This document shows, piece after piece, positions 43,802-51,721 of a stretch of DNA of 64,000 bases. Below the pieces are notes generated by a model, which worked only from the letters and a program-made list of their open reading frames with translations, was not told the DNA's origin and searched no databases. The stretch's first letter is position 1, and each line of letters starts with the position of its first letter. The stretch covers positions 124,001 to 188,000 of the forward strand of contig NZ_BMEC01000012.1 of assembly GCF_014636295.1 (NCBI RefSeq). The letters are read 5' to 3'. This stretch comes from Marivirga lumbricoides. GTDB taxonomy: Bacteria; Bacteroidota; Bacteroidia; Cytophagales; Cyclobacteriaceae. A program made the position numbers and the translations under genes.

Positions 43802-44536
43802 ATGGCATTACAAAATAGAGAAACACTTAGAAATTACTTTAGAAAAGGCAATTTGCCTACTGAACAAAATTTCTATGACTTAATCGACTCCATCATTAAC
43901 AGGGTGGATGACGGTATGTCAAAAACTGTAGATGAAGGTTTAATGCTTTCCCCTATCGGAAATTCCGAAAAACTCATCAGCTTTTATAAAAGCATTGAAG
44001 AAAAAAGCCCTGCCTGGAGTATAGATATCAATAAAGGGGATGCTAACCTTCATGTGAAAAACAGGTTAGGAAATAGCATTGTAACCATCAGGCAGGAAGG
44101 TAAAATCGGGATCAACAATAGCAATCCTGAAGATGAATTAGATGTTGATGGAATAATTGCCCAAAAAGGACGAAGAGGAACTGCCTATCAAGGAAAAATA
44201 CCCGGAGATGGTCAGTGGCATACCATTGTGGATGAGTTAAATGGCTGCCACGCTTTTGAAATACTGGCGGGTATAGGTAAAAAGAAGACTGGTAAATATG
44301 CTTTAATCAGCGCACAGGCTCTAAGTACCTTTGGAAAATCGAGAAGCAGAATACGCTATACTCAAGCTTATTATGGCATGCGAAGCAACAGAATTTTGCT
44401 ACGATGGAGAGGAGACACTTACAACTTTCGATTAGAAATGAGAACTAAAGCCAACTACGGAGAAGGCTTTTTTCTGAATTATTCAATTTCTCAGCTATGG
44501 CACGATCCATTTATGGACAACAGCCTGCAACAATAA
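43802..44536 (+). CDS. Fibre-like eCIS protein with possible receptor-binding domain
   Basis: The 244-residue protein has an N-terminal helix pair (ETLRNYFRKGNLPTEQNFYD), then the phage tail-fibre-type motif GKIGINNSNPEDELDVDG (about 98-118) and a compact C-terminal beta domain (about 125-244, DGQWHTIVDELNGCHAFEIL, RIRYTQAYYGMRSNRILLRW). Such motifs occur in tail fibres just before the tip domain. It would be the only fibre-like gene in the cluster, taking the role of Afp13, though it sits between gpJ and the Pvc12-like gene. A structural baseplate role is the alternative. Confidence 0.65.
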   Translation: MALQNRETLRNYFRKGNLPTEQNFYDLIDSIINRVDDGMSKTVDEGLMLSPIGNSEKLISFYKSIEEKSPAWSIDINKGDANLHVKNRLGNSIVTIRQEGKIGINNSNPEDELDVDGIIAQKGRRGTAYQGKIPGDGQWHTIVDELNGCHAFEILAGIGKKKTGKYALISAQALSTFGKSRSRIRYTQAYYGMRSNRILLRWRGDTYNFRLEMRTKANYGEGFFLNYSISQLWHDPFMDNSLQQ

Positions 44537-44543
44537 AATCAGT

Positions 44544-44717
44544 ATGAGCAAAGAGCAAAAAATACATATTTCCCTGAGCCTGGAAGATACCAAGTTGATA
44601 TTTAAAGCACTGGGCAAAATGCCTTTTGAAGAAGTGTACGAATTAATTGGCAACCTCAATAACCAGGTAAATGAGCAAAGTTCAAAACCTCAGAAAGGTG
44701 ACATGATGGACTATTAA
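44544..44717 (+). CDS. 57-residue microprotein of the eCIS operon
   Basis: A short gene 7 bases after the fibre-like gene and 22 before the Pvc12-like gene encodes MSKEQKIHISLSLEDTKLIF, then a helix (KALGKMPFEEVYELIGNLNNQ) and a polar tail. Clean spacing, use of ATG and position argue for a real gene. No family is named with confidence; similar small helical proteins occur at this site in Bacteroidota eCIS clusters as far as I recall. Role unknown; a baseplate plug or chaperone is possible. Confidence 0.7.
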   Translation: MSKEQKIHISLSLEDTKLIFKALGKMPFEEVYELIGNLNNQVNEQSSKPQKGDMMDY

Positions 44718-44739
44718 TTTAAAAAAGGAGAGGAAAGCA

Positions 44740-47604
44740 ATGGAGCAACCAAAATTTATAGATTACCAGAATCCTGACAACAAAGGTTTGGACTTTGACT
44801 TTTTAAGGGAAGAAGGAATCCACCTTATTCAAAAATTAACAGGGGCTTTCTGGACTGATTACAATGAACACGATCCGGGAGTGACCATATTGGAACAGCT
44901 GTGTTATGCGCTAACGGAAATATCTTACAGAACACAATTTGATATAAAGGACATTCTCTATTCTGAGAATAAGACTGAACAATCTTTTTTCAGGCCTGAT
45001 CAGGTGTTACCCTGCAATGCTTTAACAATTAATGATTACCGAAAGCTCTTATTTGACTCTGTTTTCGAAATCAAAAATGTTTGGCTATTCCCCGTGATCT
45101 CTCCTAATAGTGAACTGAACGGACTCTACAGAATTCTTTTGGATGTAGATGAAACAGTATCTACAGAAAGTAATAAACAAAGAGTTTTACAAAAAGCGCT
45201 AAATGTCTTTAATGAAAACAGGAATCTGGGCGAGGATATAGAGGAAATAAACATATTGAATCCGCTGGATATAAAGCTAGTGGCAGATATTGATTTAAAT
45301 GGAGAAGTTGCAGCTGAAAAAGTACTGGCGCAAATATTCTTTAAGGTTGATGAGTACCTTTGCCCAGAAATAAAATTTTATTCCCTGGAAGAGTTACTTG
45401 AACAAGGCTATTCTTTAAATGATATTTTCAATGGCCCTTTATTAAAGCACGGTTTTGTAAAAACAGAAGAGCTTCCTGCTAAAATTGATAAAATACTGAT
45501 CTCTGAGATCATGAAAATCATCATGCAGATTAATGGTGTATCCAGTGTTAAAAATTTAAAGCTGGTAGCAGATGGTGTAGAATACGAAAATCAAATAAAT
45601 ATTGGGCCTTATCAATTGCCTAAACTTATTTCTATTGATAAAGATCAACAAGAACAAAACTCAATAGAATTTTATAAAAATGGCATTTCTAATCAAACTC
45701 TTAATATAGAAGAAGTTAAGCGTACATTGAATGAAATGAAGTCTGCCAATAGAAGAGTTTACAGGCTTTCGGAAGAAACTATAGAAATTCCTAAAGGCGA
45801 AAAGCTGGATCTAAAAAGCTACTATTCCATTCAAAATCAATTCCCTACTGTATACGGAATTGGAGAAGATGGAATTCCTAATTCTCCCTCTGAAAAAAGG
45901 AAAGGGCAGGCTATGCAGTTGAAAGGCTATTTAATGCTTTTTGAACAATTATTGGCTAATTCACTTGCCCAACTAGAGCATGCCAAAGAACTTTTGTCAA
46001 TAGGAGGCAGTTATTCCAAAAGCTATTATAGCCAGCCGCTAAGTTCTGTTCCCAAGTCAGATTTGCTGTTTAAAAATACCGATGAATTAGAGATAGATTT
46101 GCTTTCTCCTGATAATGAGGCAATACCCATTAATTATATTAAGGGCCTGCCGAAAATAATGGAGATGGGCGAAGACCATCATGACAGAATTCAACGTTTG
46201 TTGGATTACCTACTTGCACTGCACGGAGAAGAATTTGGTCAATCCCTCAGTCAGTTCAACTATTACTTTACACGCCATGAGTTTGAGCGTTTTTTAATCA
46301 ATAACAAAACATACTTCCTTCAGTTCTTACCATTTATCAATAAGAACCGTACAAAGGGTTTCAATTACCAAAAGGGTCTTTCTGAAATAGGCAATATATC
46401 CGGAATTGAGGCTAAAATTTCCGTATTGCTTGGCTTGAGTTCTTTTGTTCCTGATGCTGATAAAAAAGACCTCATCTACCAGAAAAAATCATTTTTCAAT
46501 CATTTTGAGGCTCACCAGCTAAAATTGATTGATATGCTGGCAGACCATGAGAAAGCGGGGGATTTTCGCGCTATTGCTACTGAAGTGGTTGAAGAAAGGT
46601 TTGAATTAGTAGATGATGAAGAAATTAACATCGATGAGATCAGTAATGATTTGAAAGTAAAATTAATTGAAAGGTCTGCCTTTAAATCTGCTGGTGTTGT
46701 CACTACACAAAACCTGAAAGAAGGACTTTCCATTGAAAATTACAGAGTAGGAAGGTTGAATGATAGTATTAAATCAACTTCAGTTCTTTTCTTTAGTAAA
46801 GAACATAATCAATGGATTGAACTGGCAAAATACAGAGATCCTGAAGAGGCCGAAGCTTCAGTATTACTTCATTGTGCACTTTTTAAGGAGCTAAATATTA
46901 AAAGCGAAGGCATTCATCTATTGGAGCATATATTGCTCCGGCCAACTGCTGAAGAAAAGAAATTTGGTATCTATATTTTGGATCAGAGTGGAAATAGAAT
47001 GCTTGGGTCTGACAAAACCTTTACTTTTCAGGAGAGGGTAAAAATTACCGGGCAGCTTCAAACTTATTTAAAGGAATTTGATAAATATTCAGTTGAAATA
47101 ACTTCTTCAAAAGATTTTGAAATTCAATTAAGTATTGAGGAGCTGGACTTGAAGTTTGTAAGTATTCATGCAGATGAGTCTGTTGAAGCTACACATGAGG
47201 CATTGGAAAAACTATATGAATTTCTCATTGATAAACGTAATATAGTCGATTACAACCATAAAATAGGCTTTTTTATCAAGAACAGTGAAGAAAGCCCTCG
47301 CATTCCTGAGAATTTCTACTCATACAGGATGAGTGTTTTCTTTCCTGATTGGACAGCCCGTTTCGACAATCCGGAATTTAAATCAATCGCAGAAGAAGTA
47401 GTTTTTAAACAACAGCCTGCATCAGTTGCATTAAGCACGCACTGGTTAGATATTAGTAAAATGCAGGAACTTGAAGAAAAATATTTCCGGTGGGCAGATT
47501 TAAAACAAAAGAGAACTAAAGAAAGCGAGAATGAAGAGAAGTTTCAACAGGCAGTAGATGAATTGACCCGCTTTATATTTCAATTTTACCATATGGACGC
47601 ATAA
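44740..47604 (+). CDS. Large eCIS baseplate wedge protein (Pvc12/Afp12-like)
   Basis: The 954-residue protein starts with the family signature LTGAFWTDYNEHDPGVTILE at about residues 33-52, followed by LCYALTEISYRTQFDI. This corresponds to the gp7-like partner of gpJ in eCIS baseplates. The long C-terminal part alternates helices and strands with a LHCALFKELNIKSEGIHLLEHILLRP stretch (first 20 residues typical). It pairs with the gpJ-like gene; the fibre-like gene and a microprotein gene lie between them. Confidence 0.88.
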   Translation: MEQPKFIDYQNPDNKGLDFDFLREEGIHLIQKLTGAFWTDYNEHDPGVTILEQLCYALTEISYRTQFDIKDILYSENKTEQSFFRPDQVLPCNALTINDYRKLLFDSVFEIKNVWLFPVISPNSELNGLYRILLDVDETVSTESNKQRVLQKALNVFNENRNLGEDIEEINILNPLDIKLVADIDLNGEVAAEKVLAQIFFKVDEYLCPEIKFYSLEELLEQGYSLNDIFNGPLLKHGFVKTEELPAKIDKILISEIMKIIMQINGVSSVKNLKLVADGVEYENQINIGPYQLPKLISIDKDQQEQNSIEFYKNGISNQTLNIEEVKRTLNEMKSANRRVYRLSEETIEIPKGEKLDLKSYYSIQNQFPTVYGIGEDGIPNSPSEKRKGQAMQLKGYLMLFEQLLANSLAQLEHAKELLSIGGSYSKSYYSQPLSSVPKSDLLFKNTDELEIDLLSPDNEAIPINYIKGLPKIMEMGEDHHDRIQRLLDYLLALHGEEFGQSLSQFNYYFTRHEFERFLINNKTYFLQFLPFINKNRTKGFNYQKGLSEIGNISGIEAKISVLLGLSSFVPDADKKDLIYQKKSFFNHFEAHQLKLIDMLADHEKAGDFRAIATEVVEERFELVDDEEINIDEISNDLKVKLIERSAFKSAGVVTTQNLKEGLSIENYRVGRLNDSIKSTSVLFFSKEHNQWIELAKYRDPEEAEASVLLHCALFKELNIKSEGIHLLEHILLRPTAEEKKFGIYILDQSGNRMLGSDKTFTFQERVKITGQLQTYLKEFDKYSVEITSSKDFEIQLSIEELDLKFVSIHADESVEATHEALEKLYEFLIDKRNIVDYNHKIGFFIKNSEESPRIPENFYSYRMSVFFPDWTARFDNPEFKSIAEEVVFKQQPASVALSTHWLDISKMQELEEKYFRWADLKQKRTKESENEEKFQQAVDELTRFIFQFYHMDA

Positions 47605-47613
47605 CACTGTGGT

Positions 47614-50367
47614 ATGGCTAGTTTGCATCAGATCAGGAATCTATCTTTTGAAATTGAGACAAATTCAGAAGCATCCGCTAAAGAAGATATTCAAACTTTA
47701 GAAAATCTGATTAAAAGAAGATTACTATCAACTATTGAAAAGGTTTTTGATGAAATAGCCTTAGAGGATGCTTCTCTAAGAATTAATGCATTAACACTAG
47801 ACTTAGGAGATATTGATATTTATCAGATGGATTCAGAAGTTGAGTATAAGTTAAGGCATGCACTTTTTCAGCAATTAACAGAAATTGTAGAAGCTAAGCC
47901 TGAAGTAATGGATCAGTTTCAGGCAACTCTTGAACCCGAAATAAAAAAAACTGAAGATTGGCTGCAAGTCTATCTTACTACTGGTTTAATTCCTTGGTGG
48001 AAGCAGGTTCATCAGCTTACCAAACAGGATATTACGGAAGAAATATACCGATTTTTTGAGGCTTCACCAGATCAGTTCAGGCAATTCATCCTCAAAAACA
48101 TCTCACTACCTCAAGTATTACAGCGCTTGTTGGTCTATACAGACTATTCATTTCTGGAAAAAGTAACAAAGATTAATGTTGCTACACTGGAACAAATAGT
48201 AGTGGCTACCTTCAATCTTATTGATCAAAACTTAGAAGCACCCCAACCCAGTTATTCACAGCTCTTTTCATCAGTAATTGAACGATTCATCTCATCTCCT
48301 GTAACATCAGGAAACAAGGAGGGAATTGCTTCAATGGCTATTACAGAAGTTATTTCACAAATCAGCAGACTAAAACAACTTACGGAAGAGGAAGTTATTT
48401 TGTACTTATTTTGGATTACAAGCCAAGCGATTAATCCGCTGCCGGATTTACAGCAAACCATTTTAAACCGGTTTAAAACAACCAGGTATTCGAAGGAAAG
48501 CTTAGTGGTTTTAAGTGAAAAGACAGCCTTTTTAAGCGGTAAGAAAATATGGTTGTTTGACAGACTGATTAATGAAAGTGATTTTAAAGTATTATCGCAG
48601 CAGAAAGCGTTCAGGATGAATTTCATCAGAACACTATCAAATGAGCAGAAGCAGATAGTATGGAAAGTAGTTTTTTCACAGGAAAAGCAAATACTTATAC
48701 AGACAATAAATGAGTGGGCTGTTTTTTTACAGACTAGCCTCAATTTAAGTAAAAATGCACAGCAAAAATTAGATGTTTTCACTCAGGATTTGTTAATCCT
48801 TCAGTTAGGCAAGCAGTGGAAAAGTGATGACCAGCAGGAGCTGTTAAAAGAAGTATTTCTCTTTGTCACTGATGTAATTGCAGAAATTCCATTGGAGGTT
48901 ATCACAACAATCAAATTGCAAGAAATATCTAATCATAGGCAAATCTCTACGGAAGGCAATAAACAGTGGGAAAAGATTACTACCGAATTATTGCAGGTTT
49001 TCGAAGAAGAAGAGTCAAGAAGAAATCCAAATACCAAAGCAGACAATTGGGCAGAAGAAGCAATACAATTCTTATTAAAAGGAAGGTCTGCATTTGCAAG
49101 GTCAGTAAGTGGGGCCACTTTTAAGCAAAAAGTAGCTGAAGCTATATCTTACTTTCTGGGTGGAGCTAAACCAGAAGAAACCTGGAAGGATAGAGATTAT
49201 TACCAATCAGTTGTAAGAAAACAGGTCAACAATTTATCTGTACTTGAAATTAACCTTATTTTAGAAAGGTTAAAACAACTAGCAATACCTGAAAGTGAGA
49301 AAAGTGACTTGAAGAAGTTCATGTTTAGTCAGCATTCTATAGCTGAAGTTATTCTTTCCGACCGGATAATTGATGCCATATTATGGTTGAAAGCAGACAG
49401 TAACTTTACTTTCGCCATTCAGTACCTATCGAAATTTGACAAACTTCCACTTCAGATTAATCTTGATCCTGAGATATTCATCAGGTTAGCTACGCTCCTC
49501 TTTCCTGAAAAAATTAAAAGTGCTGTAAAAATACTGGATATTGTCGCTATCAATCAGCTAACTTCTCTGTTGCAAAAGGCTTCAGCATCTTCTATTTCAA
49601 AACAAGAACTAAGGTCCCTGGAAATGACAATTAAAACTATTTCTTCGAGCATGGACATTCCTGCTGAAGCCAAATCAATTACAGAAAGCAGTCTCCTGAG
49701 AGCGGCTCAGGAAATTTATACTGCCATAGAACAGCAATTAGTCAAAGAGCTAAAAGAGAGTGAAGAGATCCGAAAAAAAGACGAAACTCAGAAAACAAAG
49801 AAGAGAAGTGATATTTTAAAGTTAGATGAAGAATTAGAAAAACTAGCCCAAAAAGAGTTAGAGAATTCTCTGTATGTACAAAATGCCGGTATAGTGTTAT
49901 TGGCTCCCTACTTGCCCAGAATATTTGAAAGATTGGCTTTGCTCAATGAAGAAGGCATTTTTAAAAATGATGAAAGTAAAATAAAAGCGGTTGAAGTAAT
50001 TCATTTTCTCACATTTGGTACAGAAGAGATGATGGAATATACAACTATTCTCAACAAGCTAATGGTTGCAATGCCTGTAAGCACGCCACTTGAAACAAAA
50101 ATCAGCCTTAACACTGAGGACAAAGCACTATGCGAAAGCTTGCTAAAAGGAGTACTTCAAAACTGGCCTTCTTTAAAAAGCAGCTCTATTGATAACCTGA
50201 GAGGAACTTTTTTAATAAGAGAGGGCAAACTGACCAGTCATGAAGACAAATACTTGTTAAAAGTAGAAGAAAAAGGTTTTGACATGCTGATTGATAAAGT
50301 ACCATGGTCATTCAAACTGGTAAAATATAAGTGGATGAAAAAGCCAATTTTTGTGGAATGGCGGTAA
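47614..50367 (+). CDS. Contractile-injection-system tape-measure-type protein (Pvc14-like)
   Basis: The 917-residue protein begins HQIRNLSFEIETNSEASAKE, followed by a double helix ETLENLIKRRLLSTIEKVFD-type segment and a beta hairpin LDLGDIDIYQMDSEVEYKLR, the characteristic start of the CIS tape-measure family. The rest is almost wholly helical; the C-terminus contains NAGIVLLAPYLPRIFERLAL and VEVIHFLTFGTEEMMEY, both typical. It is thought to set tube length and fill the tube during assembly. It lies before the AAA+ ATPase gene, as in AFP and PVC. Confidence 0.85.
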   Translation: MASLHQIRNLSFEIETNSEASAKEDIQTLENLIKRRLLSTIEKVFDEIALEDASLRINALTLDLGDIDIYQMDSEVEYKLRHALFQQLTEIVEAKPEVMDQFQATLEPEIKKTEDWLQVYLTTGLIPWWKQVHQLTKQDITEEIYRFFEASPDQFRQFILKNISLPQVLQRLLVYTDYSFLEKVTKINVATLEQIVVATFNLIDQNLEAPQPSYSQLFSSVIERFISSPVTSGNKEGIASMAITEVISQISRLKQLTEEEVILYLFWITSQAINPLPDLQQTILNRFKTTRYSKESLVVLSEKTAFLSGKKIWLFDRLINESDFKVLSQQKAFRMNFIRTLSNEQKQIVWKVVFSQEKQILIQTINEWAVFLQTSLNLSKNAQQKLDVFTQDLLILQLGKQWKSDDQQELLKEVFLFVTDVIAEIPLEVITTIKLQEISNHRQISTEGNKQWEKITTELLQVFEEEESRRNPNTKADNWAEEAIQFLLKGRSAFARSVSGATFKQKVAEAISYFLGGAKPEETWKDRDYYQSVVRKQVNNLSVLEINLILERLKQLAIPESEKSDLKKFMFSQHSIAEVILSDRIIDAILWLKADSNFTFAIQYLSKFDKLPLQINLDPEIFIRLATLLFPEKIKSAVKILDIVAINQLTSLLQKASASSISKQELRSLEMTIKTISSSMDIPAEAKSITESSLLRAAQEIYTAIEQQLVKELKESEEIRKKDETQKTKKRSDILKLDEELEKLAQKELENSLYVQNAGIVLLAPYLPRIFERLALLNEEGIFKNDESKIKAVEVIHFLTFGTEEMMEYTTILNKLMVAMPVSTPLETKISLNTEDKALCESLLKGVLQNWPSLKSSSIDNLRGTFLIREGKLTSHEDKYLLKVEEKGFDMLIDKVPWSFKLVKYKWMKKPIFVEWR

Positions 50368-50377
50368 AAAATTGAAT

Positions 50378-51718
50378 ATGATAAAAGAGAAGGAAATAAA
50401 GCAGACAATAAAATCTCCTTTCATCAGGCTACTTGAAAAGGAAATTGATTGGATTGAAAAATGCATTACAGTCAGAATGGCTTCCGCTGACCCTGCACTT
50501 CCCCTGGAAGATGCAGGCCTACCGCCTGCCCCGAAACTACCTGATGAGGATCACCTTTATATTGATTTCATCAAACATCATCAATTAAGTGATGAGGAGA
50601 GGCTGATTCTGTTATTATCCTTACTTCCGCATATAAAACCCGCATCATTTTCTTATTTTCTGGATGAAGGTGACACTAAAAAATCAGGTTTAATTACCTC
50701 CTCTACCAAAGCTCAACTATTGCCAACGGCAGAAACAGCGCTCTTTCTGGTTAGTGGCTCTGATCTTAGTAAAAGGTTAGCAATAGCTGAATTATTCGAC
50801 TCTAACCATGTGTTCTTCAAAAAAGGAGTACTTGATATATTATCCAAAAACGACAGTGGCTCTCAGTATGATGGAGAATTAAAAATGAATCAGGATTATG
50901 TTGAAAGCTTCCTATACAATAAAGTAAGAAGGCCACGCTACAGCAGTGATTTTCCAGCTCATCTGTTAGAAACAAAGCTTAGCTGGGATGACCTTGTGCT
51001 AAACCCTTCTACTGATGAAAAGTTGGCCGAATTAAAGGATGCACTATTATACAAAGACCAACTTTCCGAAGAATGGGGATTAGGAGCTCATTTAAAGCCT
51101 GGCTACAGAGCAATATTTTACGGGCCATCTGGTACTGGAAAGTCTTTAACTGCTACACTTTTAGGTAAAATGCTGGATAGAGATGTTTACCGTGTTGATT
51201 TATCGGCCATCATCTCTAAATATATCGGAGAGACAGAGGAAAACCTGAGAAAGCTTCTCTCAAAATCAGAAGACAAGGGTTATATTCTTTTCTTTGATGA
51301 AGGAGATGCGCTTTTTGGTTCCAGATCTGACGATGTGCAGAATAGTAACGATCAGCATCAAAATCAGTTAATTGCTTATCTTTTACAGGCTATAGAAAAT
51401 TTTAATGGCATCATTATTTTGGCCACCAACATGAAGCATAACATGGACAGTGCCTTCTCCAGACGCTTTCAATCCTCTATTTTCTTTGGCCCACCTAAAC
51501 CGGAGCAGGGACTTGAACTATGGACTCGCTTATGGCCTGAGCAATTAAAGAAAGAGCCTAGTCTTGATTTTAAACTTTTAGCTAGTTCTAAACCTTTTAC
51601 TGCAGCTACCATTGTACAAATTGTGCATAACCTGGCACTTCAGGCCATCCGCAAAAATAAATACTCTGTGGGAATGGCTGATATTAAACGAATTGTAGAA
51701 GAGCTTCAACGGAAATAA
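50378..51718 (+). CDS. AAA+ ATPase of the eCIS (Pvc15/Afp15-like)
   Basis: From the ATG at 50378 the protein has 446 residues; the upstream TTG (50351) overlaps the preceding gene and is less likely. Walker A is GPSGTGKS (about residue 248), Walker B YILFFDEGDALFGSR (about 300), with sensor-1 IIILATNMKHN and the arginine-finger region SRRFQSSIFFGPP. Residues 1-200 form a helical N-terminal domain typical of this subgroup. It is a soluble assembly or remodelling factor needed for proper particle formation in AFP-type systems, possibly also for cargo loading. Confidence 0.92.
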   Translation: MIKEKEIKQTIKSPFIRLLEKEIDWIEKCITVRMASADPALPLEDAGLPPAPKLPDEDHLYIDFIKHHQLSDEERLILLLSLLPHIKPASFSYFLDEGDTKKSGLITSSTKAQLLPTAETALFLVSGSDLSKRLAIAELFDSNHVFFKKGVLDILSKNDSGSQYDGELKMNQDYVESFLYNKVRRPRYSSDFPAHLLETKLSWDDLVLNPSTDEKLAELKDALLYKDQLSEEWGLGAHLKPGYRAIFYGPSGTGKSLTATLLGKMLDRDVYRVDLSAIISKYIGETEENLRKLLSKSEDKGYILFFDEGDALFGSRSDDVQNSNDQHQNQLIAYLLQAIENFNGIIILATNMKHNMDSAFSRRFQSSIFFGPPKPEQGLELWTRLWPEQLKKEPSLDFKLLASSKPFTAATIVQIVHNLALQAIRKNKYSVGMADIKRIVEELQRK

Positions 51719-51721
51719 TGT

